Of a stretch of DNA of 64,000 bases, positions 45,854-54,329 are shown piece after piece. The notes beneath the pieces were generated by a model that was given only the letters and a program-made list of their open reading frames with translations, was not told where the DNA came from and did not search any database. This stretch comes from Bibersteinia trehalosi (GTDB lineage Bacteria > Pseudomonadota > Gammaproteobacteria > Enterobacterales > Pasteurellaceae), in contig NZ_SMAM01000003.1 of NCBI RefSeq assembly GCF_004346205.1, positions 1-64,000 on the forward strand. Direction: 5' to 3'. Each line of letters begins with the position of its first letter. Within the stretch, counting starts at the first letter, position 1. The translations under genes and the position numbers were made by a program.

Positions 45854-47128
45854 TTATTGCCCCCCGATCTGTTGTGCCACTGTTAAGGCGGTCACTACGG
45901 CAACACCGGAACCGCAATTTTCAGCGATGCCGTTATAGCCACCAATTACACTGCCTGCTGCATAGAGATTCGGCAGAAATTCCCCATTTTTACGCACTTG
46001 GCAATGGGCATTGATAATCACCCCTGCACTTTGATACGGCTGAGTAGCGCTAAAACGATGCGCAGTCCAAGACAAGCGATCTTGTGGATTAAATTCACCT
46101 AAACCTTGAATATCTGCACCAAAAAGCGGATCGCAAATGCGATCAAATTCGGAACTCAATCCACCACTGAAAAAACTGCCAGAAGCAAGCACAAAATGGG
46201 TAGCTGATAAGCCGTGTTCAGCGTGCAAGCGGGTGAAAATCCGCAAAATTTTACCATTTTCATCAACTTCAGCCCGTTCGGCTTTATCGCCGTTAATCAT
46301 CACGCCGCCTGCACGTTCAAATAGCTGGCGTAAGGCTTTGCGTTGGCGAATACCAAGCAGTGAAGGAGGTAAAGTTGGGAGTTCAAACAGCGTTGCTTGG
46401 CTGGCTTGTTGTAAACGTTGGAACAGCTCATCGTGATCAATACCAAAACAGGCTGGCAGGAATATCGCATCAGCGCCTTGAGCGCGCTGACGAATTTCGC
46501 GCACTAATGCATCAAATGCAATTTGTTGTTCTAGACGTTGAGAAATATGTACGCTGCGGAATTCACGTCCACTTTGGCGGAGCTCGTCCAATTCTGGCAA
46601 ATGTAGATAATCTGTGATGATCTCGCATTGAGCAAAAGTGGGTTGCTGTTTTAGATTATCGGCAAACAGCTCTGCTTGGTAATCGTGATAACCTTCAATA
46701 CCCAAAATAGCCAACTTGCGATAGGCAAAATTTTCTGTCCAGCCTAGCATTGGTGAATTTTCTGGTGAAAGCCAAGCAGGGCGTAATCCACCGAGAGGCG
46801 TTACGCGCCAATGGTTATGGGCGCTAGATCCACTCAGGGCTAACGGTTTGGCAAAATCACGTTCAAATTGCTGTGCCATCGCTAAGCTTTGCGCAAAGCC
46901 AAGCACGCGATATGGGTGATTTTCACTTAAACAAGCGGTCTGTTTTTCGTCAAATTTTGCAATTTTTGTTCCGCTTGTTTCGCCTAATAAGCCAAATGCG
47001 CCAGATGAAAAATCCATTGCTGCTTGACCATTATTGACGATCACACAGCGTTTACCTTGTTGTTGTAGGCGGATGCCGCAAGTGAGTCCGGCCAATCCGC
47101 CGCCAATAATGACTACATCAAAATTCAT
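45854..47128 (-). CDS. glpB: Anaerobic glycerol-3-phosphate dehydrogenase subunit B
   Basis: The 424-residue flavoprotein begins MNFDVVIIGGGLAGLTCGIR, a dinucleotide-binding fold, and ends in a second FAD-contact region (YAAGSVIGGYNGIAENCGSG). Together with GlpA it forms the catalytic dimer. ATG at 47128 overlaps the glpA stop by 11 bases; the longer frame to 47161 lies inside glpA. Confidence 0.94.
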   Translation of the reverse strand: MNFDVVIIGGGLAGLTCGIRLQQQGKRCVIVNNGQAAMDFSSGAFGLLGETSGTKIAKFDEKQTACLSENHPYRVLGFAQSLAMAQQFERDFAKPLALSGSSAHNHWRVTPLGGLRPAWLSPENSPMLGWTENFAYRKLAILGIEGYHDYQAELFADNLKQQPTFAQCEIITDYLHLPELDELRQSGREFRSVHISQRLEQQIAFDALVREIRQRAQGADAIFLPACFGIDHDELFQRLQQASQATLFELPTLPPSLLGIRQRKALRQLFERAGGVMINGDKAERAEVDENGKILRIFTRLHAEHGLSATHFVLASGSFFSGGLSSEFDRICDPLFGADIQGLGEFNPQDRLSWTAHRFSATQPYQSAGVIINAHCQVRKNGEFLPNLYAAGSVIGGYNGIAENCGSGVAVVTALTVAQQIGGQ

Positions 47129-48809
47129 TGTCGTCTGTCCCCTGTTGCGCTTGATTTTCAAGCGGTTTCACATCATTTAACCCTAACAAGCTGTAATAGA
47201 TCCAACTGCTAAATTCAGCTTCACGTACGGCTTCTCCCCATGCTATTGGTTCAATTCCGCGCCAACGCTCTTCCATAAAAGAAGCTAATTGCACAGTAGA
47301 TTGCCGTGGTGTAGCCGCTTTAAAACGGCTCATTAATCCAGCGGCTCGGCAGGCACAAAGCTCAGCTTGGCATGTGCCCATTCCTACGCGGGTACGGCGG
47401 CGTAAATCGATAAGGTTATTTACGCTCAGTTCTTCTACTGCATAGCGAACTTCGCCAGCAGTCACCGCTTCACATTCACAAACCAGCGATTTATCTAAAC
47501 GCTCGTTTTCCAACATTTTTGGTGTGCGTGCGCCGTGGCGATAAACTGCAGAGTAGCGTAATGTATTTGGTAATGAGGTGATTTTACGATTGGTTTCGAC
47601 TCTTGGTTCATCAGAGCCGGGGAGTGGACGCTCATGGGTGGTACAGCGCTCGGTTTTGCCTAATTTTTTACAAACCAAGTCGGTTGCCCATTCCGCCATT
47701 AAACGGTAGGTCATCAACTTACCTCCCGTGATGGTAATAAAGCCTTCTAAGCCATCACGTTCTTGGTGATCGAGTAATACAATACCACGACTCACATTCC
47801 GTCCAGATGGATCATCATCTGTGGCGACTAATGGGCGTACGCCTGCATAAGCGCGTAACACCCGTGTATGGCGTAAACTTGGAGCTAGTTTTTCACCTTC
47901 GCGGAAGAGAATATCGACCTCTTCTGGAGTTACGACCATATTATCAATTTGATCGTAAGGGATACGATCAGAGGTTGTACCAATCACACAAATCGTGTCC
48001 CCTGGCACAAGAATATCGGCATCGGCAGGCTTACGGCAGCGGTTGATCACCATATTATTGATACGATGCCCCATGACCAGTAATGCCCCTTTGGCTGGGA
48101 ACATTCGGATTTTTAAATCCGCATATTCGGCAATACCTTGTCCCCAAATTCCACCAGCATTTACCACAATCGGCGCAAAAAATTGGCGTTCTACCCGATT
48201 TTTATGATCATATGCTTTCACACCAATGACTTTACCCCCTTCACGAATTAATCCTTTTACTTCGCAATAGGTAAAGACTTTTGCCCCACGCTCGGTAGCA
48301 TCCAGCATATTGGCAGCGGTTAAACGGAAAGGATCAATAGAGCCATCAGGCACAACAACCGCACCAATCAGGGAAGGATTGACCGAAGGCTCCATGCGTT
48401 TTGCAAGATCAGGTTCAATAGCCACCGCTTCAATACCTGATGCATTGCAAGCATCAATAAAGGTTTTTTGATAGTTGAGATCATCTTCAGGCAACGTAAT
48501 AAATAAGCCCTCAGTTTCCTCAATACAGTGAGATGCGACACGGCGTAGGATTTGGTTTTCTTTAATACATTCTTCGGCAGATTCTCTGTCATTTACTGCG
48601 TAGCGCCCACCGCTGTGTAATAGCCCGTGGTTGCGCCCAGTTGCACCCGTGGCGATATCGCGCCTTTCGAGTAGGATACAATCTATGCCACGCAACGCAC
48701 AATCGCGTGCCATTCCCGCACCCGTTGCCCCACCACCGATGATAATGACATCAGTACTGATTGGCGAAAAGTCGCCCGCATTTTTATAAAGTTGAGGTGA
48801 TAAGACCAT
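47118..48809 (-). CDS. glpA: Anaerobic glycerol-3-phosphate dehydrogenase subunit A
   Basis: The 563-residue protein has an FAD/DAO domain (VIIGGGATGAGMARDCALRG) and a C-terminal BFD-like [2Fe-2S] region (VCECEAVTAGEVRYAV...GMGTCQAELC). It oxidises glycerol-3-phosphate to dihydroxyacetone phosphate with electrons to menaquinone, serving fumarate or nitrate respiration. ATG at 48809 is chosen because GGGAGG precedes it. It is divergent from glpQT across a CRP-controlled region. Confidence 0.95.
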   Translation of the reverse strand: MVLSPQLYKNAGDFSPISTDVIIIGGGATGAGMARDCALRGIDCILLERRDIATGATGRNHGLLHSGGRYAVNDRESAEECIKENQILRRVASHCIEETEGLFITLPEDDLNYQKTFIDACNASGIEAVAIEPDLAKRMEPSVNPSLIGAVVVPDGSIDPFRLTAANMLDATERGAKVFTYCEVKGLIREGGKVIGVKAYDHKNRVERQFFAPIVVNAGGIWGQGIAEYADLKIRMFPAKGALLVMGHRINNMVINRCRKPADADILVPGDTICVIGTTSDRIPYDQIDNMVVTPEEVDILFREGEKLAPSLRHTRVLRAYAGVRPLVATDDDPSGRNVSRGIVLLDHQERDGLEGFITITGGKLMTYRLMAEWATDLVCKKLGKTERCTTHERPLPGSDEPRVETNRKITSLPNTLRYSAVYRHGARTPKMLENERLDKSLVCECEAVTAGEVRYAVEELSVNNLIDLRRRTRVGMGTCQAELCACRAAGLMSRFKAATPRQSTVQLASFMEERWRGIEPIAWGEAVREAEFSSWIYYSLLGLNDVKPLENQAQQGTDDNEF

Positions 48810-48908
48810 ACAACCTCCCACAAATGAAAGTAAAACAAATAAATTGGGTGTATTTTATGCTTAATGTTCGAATGCGCTCAATATTTTGGTTGAAAAAGAG
48901 TGTAAAAG

Positions 48909-48924
48909 TGTGAATGAGATCACG
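48909..48924. promoter_or_regulatory. CRP site 1 in the glpA-glpQ intergenic region
   Basis: TGTGAATGAGATCACG matches TGTGA-N6-TCACA at nine of ten conserved positions, closer to glpA. Confidence 0.75.
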
Positions 48925-48960
48925 TTATGATTTTTTTTGAAAAATAAATTAAAAAAATAG

Positions 48961-48976
48961 TGTGATATGGCTCACA
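48961..48976. promoter_or_regulatory. CRP site 2 in the glpA-glpQ intergenic region
   Basis: TGTGATATGGCTCACA is a perfect TGTGA-N6-TCACA site, closer to glpQ. With site 1 it suggests cAMP-CRP control of both divergent operons. Confidence 0.85.
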
Positions 48977-49054
48977 AAATTTCACAATAAATATGCATTT
49001 GTTGATGCAATCTTCTATGATATTCGCCACCTAATTTATGAAGGAGTAATAACA

Positions 49055-50122
49055 ATGAAATTAAGCAAGTTGATGTCTGGACTAGTGTTAGGTATGGCAA
49101 TGTTTGGCTCTATCGCAGCGCAAGCGTCTAGTGAAAAACTCATTATCGCGCATCGTGGTGCGAGCGGCTATTTACCTGAACATACGCTAGAATCAAAAGC
49201 GTTGGCTTTTGCACAACGAGCAGATTATTTAGAACAAGATTTAGCTATGACGAAAGACAATCGTCTTATTGTCATTCATGACCATTTTTTAGATGGTTTA
49301 ACTGATGTGGCTAAAAAATTTCCTGAGCGAAAACGTGCAGATGGCCGTTATTATGTGGTGGATTTCACTCTAGATGAGATTAAATCACTCGAAATGACAG
49401 AAAATTTTGAAATGAAAGAGGGTAAACAAGTGCAAGTTTATCCTAATCGTTTTCCAATGTGGAAATCACATTTTGTGCTTCATACGTTAGAAGAAGAGCT
49501 GGAGTTTATTCAGGGGCTAGAAAAATCGACAGGGAAAAGAATAGGTATTTACCCTGAAATTAAAGCGCCATGGTTACATCATAAAGAGGGCAAGGATATT
49601 GCACTTGAAACACTGAAAGTGCTGAAAAAATACGGCTATGATAATAAAGATGCGCCAGTTTATCTGCAAACCTTTGATTTTAATGAACTAAAACGAATTA
49701 AAACCGAATTGTTGCCGCAATTGGGTATGGATTTAAAATTGGTTCAGTTAGTCGCTTATACTGATTGGCATGAAACAGAAGAACAAGACAAAGATGGCAA
49801 CTGGGTTAATTACAACTATGACTGGATGTTTGAGGACGGCGCAATAGCTGAAGTCGCTAAATATGCAGATGGTGTAGGTCCTGGTTGGTATATGCTAATT
49901 GATGATAAGCAATCTAAAGTGGGTAACATTGTCTATACGCCGCTCGTGAAAGAGCTAGAAAAATATAAAATGGAGCTACATCCATACACCGTGCGTAAAG
50001 ATGCGTTACCTGAATTTTTCACGAATGTGGACGAAATGTATGATGCCTTATTAAATAAAGCTGGTGCTACAGGTGTGTTCACTGATTTTCCTGATACGGG
50101 GGTGGAGTTTTTAAAGAAATAA
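49055..50122 (+). CDS. glpQ: Periplasmic glycerophosphodiester phosphodiesterase
   Basis: The 355-residue GDPD protein has a signal peptide ending near AQA (about 27) and the catalytic stretch IIAHRGASGYLPEHTLES. LEQDLAMTKDNRLIVIHDH supplies metal ligands, and IYPEIKAP follows. It releases glycerol-3-phosphate from phospholipid head groups. The H. influenzae homologue, protein D, is a lipoprotein; here no lipobox Cys follows the signal. ATG at 49055 has AAGGAG upstream; the earlier in-frame start covers the promoter and CRP site. Confidence 0.93.
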   Translation: MKLSKLMSGLVLGMAMFGSIAAQASSEKLIIAHRGASGYLPEHTLESKALAFAQRADYLEQDLAMTKDNRLIVIHDHFLDGLTDVAKKFPERKRADGRYYVVDFTLDEIKSLEMTENFEMKEGKQVQVYPNRFPMWKSHFVLHTLEEELEFIQGLEKSTGKRIGIYPEIKAPWLHHKEGKDIALETLKVLKKYGYDNKDAPVYLQTFDFNELKRIKTELLPQLGMDLKLVQLVAYTDWHETEEQDKDGNWVNYNYDWMFEDGAIAEVAKYADGVGPGWYMLIDDKQSKVGNIVYTPLVKELEKYKMELHPYTVRKDALPEFFTNVDEMYDALLNKAGATGVFTDFPDTGVEFLKK

Positions 50123-50190
50123 TTAACGTATATTGATTTGAGTTTAACGAATTTACTACATTTATATAAATAGAAGATAGGAGATTACTT

Positions 50191-51630
50191 ATGTTTGGTC
50201 CATTCAAACCAGCTCCACATATTGCGGAGCTGCCCGCAGATAAAATTGATTCAACCTATAAACGGCTGCGTTGGCAGGTGTTTGCGGGGATTTTCTTTGG
50301 TTATGCGGCTTATTATTTTGTGCGTGCTAACTTCGATTTAGCTCAACCAGGTTTAATTGAAGCTGGTCTTTACTCTAAAGCAGAACTAGGGGTTATTGGC
50401 TCTGCTGCAGGTCTTGCTTATGGATTATCTAAATTCGTTATGGCAGGGATGTCAGATCGCTCAAACCCTCGTGTTTTCTTACCTTTTGGTTTATTGCTTT
50501 CTGGTCTATGTATGACTTTAATGGGGTTATTCCCATGGGCAACTTCTGGTATTACCATTATGTGGATTATGATCTTCCTAAACGGTTGGTTCCAAGGTAT
50601 GGGCTGGCCACCGTGTGGGCGTACAATGGTACACTGGTGGTCTAAATCTGAACGTGGAACAATAGTTTCTGTTTGGAATACTGCACATAACTTAGGCGGT
50701 ATGATGCCAGGGGCAATGGTTCTACTTGCTAGTGCGCTTTTCTATAGTACTCACGGCGTGGAAGCAACGGCAAAAGATGTATGGCAACAATCACTTTACT
50801 TCCCTGGTATTGCTGCGATGATCTGTGCAATTCCTGTGTACTTTGTCATGCGTGATACTCCACAATCTTGCGGTTTACCTCCGGTCGAAAAATGGCGTAA
50901 TGATTATCCGGATAACTACGATGAAAAAACTGCAGAACACGATCTTAGCACCAAACAAATTTTCGTGGACTATGTGTTGAAAAACCGCCTGTTGTGGTAC
51001 ATCGCTATTGCTAACGTCTTTGTATATCTCATTCGTTATGGTGTATTGAAATGGTCACCGGTATATTTAAGCGAAGTGAAACATTTTAATATCAAAGGTA
51101 CAGCTTGGGCTTATACCATTTATGAATTAGCTGCAATTCCAGGTACATTACTTTGCGGTTGGGTATCAGACAAAGTCTTCAAAGGTAAACGTGGTTTAAC
51201 AGGCTTTATCTTTATGATCTTAACCACTGCAGCAGTTGTAGCTTATTGGCTCAACCCTGCAACACCAGAAGCAGAATTGGCAAGCTATGCCGCTTGGTAT
51301 GAAAACCCATATCAATTAATGGACTTCTTATTAATGACCCTCATAGGCTTCTTAATCTATGGACCTGTGATGCTCATTGGTTTACACGCTCTTGAACTTG
51401 CACCGAAAAAAGCTGCAGGAACCGCAGCTGGCTTTACTGGCTTATTCGGATATCTTGGTGGAACAGTAGCAGCTTCTGCCGTAGTAGGTTGGGCTGCAGA
51501 AACCTACGGCTGGGACGGCGGTTTCTATGTCATGATTGGTGCGGGTGTTCTCGCTGTATTATTGACATTCATCACCATGATTGAAGAAGGCAAGCATAAA
51601 GCGAAATTAGGCGAAACCTATGGCCAATAA
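50191..51630 (+). CDS. glpT: Glycerol-3-phosphate/phosphate antiporter
   Basis: The 479-residue MFS transporter has 12 helices, with the organophosphate-antiporter sequence [19 protein letters not shown] and signature [20 protein letters not shown]. It exchanges external glycerol-3-phosphate for phosphate. It follows glpQ in one operon, so the substrate released by GlpQ is imported directly. Confidence 0.95.
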   Translation: MFGPFKPAPHIAELPADKIDSTYKRLRWQVFAGIFFGYAAYYFVRANFDLAQPGLIEAGLYSKAELGVIGSAAGLAYGLSKFVMAGMSDRSNPRVFLPFGLLLSGLCMTLMGLFPWATSGITIMWIMIFLNGWFQGMGWPPCGRTMVHWWSKSERGTIVSVWNTAHNLGGMMPGAMVLLASALFYSTHGVEATAKDVWQQSLYFPGIAAMICAIPVYFVMRDTPQSCGLPPVEKWRNDYPDNYDEKTAEHDLSTKQIFVDYVLKNRLLWYIAIANVFVYLIRYGVLKWSPVYLSEVKHFNIKGTAWAYTIYELAAIPGTLLCGWVSDKVFKGKRGLTGFIFMILTTAAVVAYWLNPATPEAELASYAAWYENPYQLMDFLLMTLIGFLIYGPVMLIGLHALELAPKKAAGTAAGFTGLFGYLGGTVAASAVVGWAAETYGWDGGFYVMIGAGVLAVLLTFITMIEEGKHKAKLGETYGQ

Positions 51631-51639
51631 TTAATATAC

Positions 51640-51685
51640 AGCTGCACCTTATACGTTATGCTAAAATGCGACTTAAGGTGCAGCT
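51640..51685 (+). repeat. Inverted repeat after glpT
   Basis: AGCTGCACCTTA (51640-51651) and its perfect complement (51674-51685) flank 22 bases. There is no T-run, so it may be an mRNA-stabilising structure in front of the terminator. Confidence 0.6.
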
Positions 51686-51718
51686 CTTGGTGAGCTCTTT
51701 GAGCTAGCCTAGAAAAAC

Positions 51719-51755
51719 AAAAAATGCAAAGCGTAAATGCTTTGCATTTTTTTAT
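51719..51755. terminator. Bidirectional terminator between glpT and rpe
   Basis: AAAATGCAAAGC and GCTTTGCATTTT face each other across GTAAAT with A- and T-tracts on both sides, serving both convergent genes. Confidence 0.85.
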
Positions 51756-51784
51756 ACAAAATTAACCGCTTGTTGATGGCTTAT

Positions 51785-52465
51785 CTATTTTTTTATTTTT
51801 GCTAATTCTTGACGCATTTGGCTAATGACAGCTTGATAATCTGCTTGATCAAAAATTGCAGAGCCAGCAACGAACATATCTGCCCCTGCTTGTGCAATAT
51901 CCGCAATATTATTGACTTTCACGCCACCATCGACTTCCAGACGGATGTTATAACCACTTTCATCAATGCGTTTACGTACTTCACGTAATTTATCTAATGT
52001 AGAAGGAATAAATGCTTGTCCGCCAAAGCCAGGGTTTACCGACATTAATAAAATTACATCAACTTTATCCATCACATAATCTAAGTAATGTAATGGGGTA
52101 GCAGGATTAAAGACTAAACCAGATTTGCAACCGTTATCTCGGATAAGCTGTAATGAGCGGTCGATATGTTCTGTTGCTTCAGGATGAAAAGTTATGTAAT
52201 TCGCGCCGGCTTTAGCAAAATCAGGAATGAGACGATCAACAGGTTTTGCCATTAAATGCACATCAATAGGACATTCAATACCGTAATCACGTAATGCTTT
52301 GCAAATAGCTGGACCGAAGGTGAGATTAGGTACATAGTGGTTGTCCATCACATCAAAATGGATCAAATCTGCGCCTGCATTGAGAACATCTCTTACATCG
52401 TCACCAAGACGAGCAAGATCAGCGGAAAGAATGGAAGGAGCAATTAAAAAGGGTTGTTGAGCCAT
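51785..52465 (-). CDS. rpe: Ribulose-phosphate 3-epimerase
   Basis: The 226-residue TIM barrel has the family motifs [55 protein letters not shown] and [12 protein letters not shown] with metal-binding His/Asp residues. It interconverts ribulose-5-phosphate and xylulose-5-phosphate in the pentose phosphate pathway. A single gene here. Confidence 0.96.
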   Translation of the reverse strand: MAQQPFLIAPSILSADLARLGDDVRDVLNAGADLIHFDVMDNHYVPNLTFGPAICKALRDYGIECPIDVHLMAKPVDRLIPDFAKAGANYITFHPEATEHIDRSLQLIRDNGCKSGLVFNPATPLHYLDYVMDKVDVILLMSVNPGFGGQAFIPSTLDKLREVRKRIDESGYNIRLEVDGGVKVNNIADIAQAGADMFVAGSAIFDQADYQAVISQMRQELAKIKK

Positions 52466-52714
52466 GTGTTATCCTTATTGTCATTCACAAAAACTGTTAA
52501 GGCTAGTAATCGTTAATTTAGATTATCTAGGGACCTAAAGTGGATACCCTAGCATATTTTCCCTCGCTAAACTTCGATTTAGATCGCAAAAATTAGATTA
52601 TTTATTGCCTTTTAATAAAATTTAGCTAAAAACCATAAAAAAATTGTAGCTTTTGTGATTTAACTGAGGCAAAATAATCCCACTTTCTAATTATGGTTAT
52701 TTGAGGAGATAAAT
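52466..52714. other. Divergent promoter region rpe / rpmE2
   Basis: It holds the two promoters and a small inverted repeat, CTAGGG (52527-52532) and CCCTAG (52547-52552), about 65 bases before rpe. I found no convincing Zur operator before rpmE2. Confidence 0.4.
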
Positions 52715-52981
52715 ATGAAAAAGGGCATTCACCCTGAAAACTACAGAGAAGTATTGTTTTATGATGCCAGCGTACAACAAGGCTGGGTTATTCGTTCTTG
52801 TGCAAATACTAACAAAACAATGGTATGGACCGATGGAAAAGAGTATCCACTTTACAGCTTAGATACTTCATCGGCTTCTCACCCTGTTTATACTGGTAAG
52901 CGCCGTGAAGCTAATAACGAAGGTCGTGCGAGCAAATTTAATGAGAAATTTAAAGGTATTGCGAGTTTAACTCGTAAATAA
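52715..52981 (+). CDS. rpmE2: Ribosomal protein L31 type B
   Basis: The 88-residue protein starts [19 protein letters not shown] and contains [14 protein letters not shown]. It lacks the CxxC zinc ligands of type A L31. Such C-minus paralogues replace the zinc-containing protein under zinc limitation. It is immediately followed by the L36 paralogue, the standard pair. GAGGAG lies before the ATG. Confidence 0.95.
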   Translation: MKKGIHPENYREVLFYDASVQQGWVIRSCANTNKTMVWTDGKEYPLYSLDTSSASHPVYTGKRREANNEGRASKFNEKFKGIASLTRK

Positions 52982-52990
52982 GGAGAAAAT

Positions 52991-53116
52991 ATGCAGGTAT
53001 TGAATTCATTGAAATCTGCCAAAAGCCGTCACCCAGACTGCAAAATTGTACGCCGTAAAGGCAAGCTTTACGTGATTTGTAAAACAAATCCACGTTTTAA
53101 AGCTCGTCAAGGTTAA
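52991..53116 (+). CDS. rpmJ2: Ribosomal protein L36 type B
   Basis: A 41-residue gene below usual size cut-offs, starting [14 protein letters not shown] and ending NPRFKARQG. Compared with the zinc-binding L36, the first Cys of the zinc ribbon and the His ligand are absent, leaving Cys17 and Cys30 only. AGGAG precedes the ATG, 9 bases after rpmE2. Confidence 0.93.
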   Translation: MQVLNSLKSAKSRHPDCKIVRRKGKLYVICKTNPRFKARQG

Positions 53117-53141
53117 GGTTAAAAAAGCGTAAAAAATCTGT

Positions 53142-53178
53142 TAAGTCTAAGACCGTTTATCGAATAAAATAAGCGGTC
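53142..53178 (+). terminator. Terminator of rpmE2-rpmJ2 containing an uptake signal core
   Basis: AAGACCGTTTAT and ATAAGCGGTCTT pair almost completely and are followed by TTTTTTAT; the right arm contains AAGCGGTC. Confidence 0.8.
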
Positions 53179-53237
53179 TTTTTTTATTCAAAACAGAGAG
53201 AATAAAAGCTATTCCTATTTTCAACTCATTGTTTTTA

Positions 53238-53251
53238 TTGATTAATATCAA
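53238..53251 (+). promoter_or_regulatory. FNR box upstream of the nap operon
   Basis: TTGATTAATATCAA is an exact TTGAT-N4-ATCAA FNR site, 97 bases before napF. It implies anaerobic induction of periplasmic nitrate reduction. Confidence 0.9.
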
Positions 53252-53347
53252 GAAACCTCCTATTAGTTTGTTTTAACAATTTTATGCTCTTTGCCAAATT
53301 GTTAAAATCCAATATCCATTAATATCCTACTATTTTACTAAACTATT

Positions 53348-53896
53348 TTGGCTGATTTCACCGAACAAACTTTACCTCGCCGTCAATTTTTACGCGGACA
53401 GTTTTTAAATACATTAAAGGCTGAGCAGGTGAAACGCCAAGGGCTGAATGCGATTCGTCCCCCTTGGGCAGATTTGGCAAATTTTTTACAAAAATGTACC
53501 GCTTGTGATGCTTGTATTAATGCTTGCGAGATGCAGATTTTAAAACGTGGTGCGGGTGGTTATCCCGAAGTGGATTTTAGTGTCGGGCGTAAAGAGTGTA
53601 GCTTTTGTGCTGCCTGTGTAAATGTTTGCCAACAAGGTGTTTTTCGCGTAACAAGTGAAATAGCATGGGAGCATAAGATAGAAATTCAGCAAGGCTGTTT
53701 AACTCACATCGGAGTCGAATGCCGAGCCTGCGAAGATAGTTGTGAACAGCGAGCCATTCGTTTTAAACGAACAGTTGGCGGTATTGCAAAACCGATATTA
53801 AATTTAGACAACTGTAATGGCTGCGGAGCTTGTTTAGCAAGTTGCCCAAGTGATGCAATTCAATTATTGCAAGAGGGAAGAAAGAGTGCAGAATAA
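53348..53896 (+). CDS. napF: Ferredoxin-type protein NapF
   Basis: The 182-residue protein has four Cys clusters (CTACDACINACE, CSFCAACVNVCQ, CRACEDSCEQ, CNGCGACLASCP). NapF interacts with NapA in the cytoplasm and assists its maturation. The likely start is TTG at 53348, because the family N terminus with its RRQFLRG motif begins there and no ATG is nearby. First gene of napFDAGHBC. Confidence 0.92.
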   Translation: MADFTEQTLPRRQFLRGQFLNTLKAEQVKRQGLNAIRPPWADLANFLQKCTACDACINACEMQILKRGAGGYPEVDFSVGRKECSFCAACVNVCQQGVFRVTSEIAWEHKIEIQQGCLTHIGVECRACEDSCEQRAIRFKRTVGGIAKPILNLDNCNGCGACLASCPSDAIQLLQEGRKSAE

Positions 53897-54158
53897 TTTT
53901 AATCCAGAGTTAGGAAATTGGTATGTGGCAAGCCTTGTATTACAGGTAAGGCCTGAATATATCAATGAGGTAAAAGATAAATTAGCGACAATGCCATACA
54001 CCGAAATCCACGGTGAAAAACCGGATGAAGGTAAGTTGGTTGTGGTGATGGAAGCAGATAAAGAAAAAGCGTTGGTGAGTAAAATGGAAAGCCTACAAAC
54101 TTTGGAAGGAGTGATGGCGGTTTCATTAATTTATAGCCAACGAGATGAAATTAATTAA
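53886..54158 (+). CDS. napD: NapA signal-peptide chaperone NapD
   Basis: The 90-residue ferredoxin-fold protein (WYVASLVLQVRPEYINEV; LVVVMEADKE) binds the Tat signal of NapA until the cofactor is inserted. GTG at 53886 overlaps the napF stop by 11 bases and has AGAGGGAAG upstream; the longer frame is inside napF. Confidence 0.9.
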   Translation: MQNNFNPELGNWYVASLVLQVRPEYINEVKDKLATMPYTEIHGEKPDEGKLVVVMEADKEKALVSKMESLQTLEGVMAVSLIYSQRDEIN

Positions 54159-54329
54159 CACACTCTCCCTTTTAGGTAGCGTGACAGCTCCGGATAACGT
54201 TAGGTTATTTTGAGTAGAGAGGGTTAGGCATATTCTCTCCTCCCTCTGAAAATTCTACAAATTTTCTCCTCCCTCTCCTCAAAGAGAGAAGGGGTAATTT
54301 AACTAATTTATTTACAAGTGGGGAACACT
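54159..54329 (+). repeat. Spacer between napD and napA with pyrimidine-rich direct repeats
   Basis: It contains two copies of TCTCCTCCCTCT (about 54235-54247 and 54264-54276) separated by AT-rich sequence, and no gene. It looks like inserted repetitive DNA inside the operon, with the napA ribosome site at its end. Confidence 0.5.

Noticed and set aside
52600-52714. Zur operator before rpmE2-rpmJ2
   Set aside because: Expected from known regulation of zinc-free ribosomal proteins, but no palindrome resembling a Zur box is visible.
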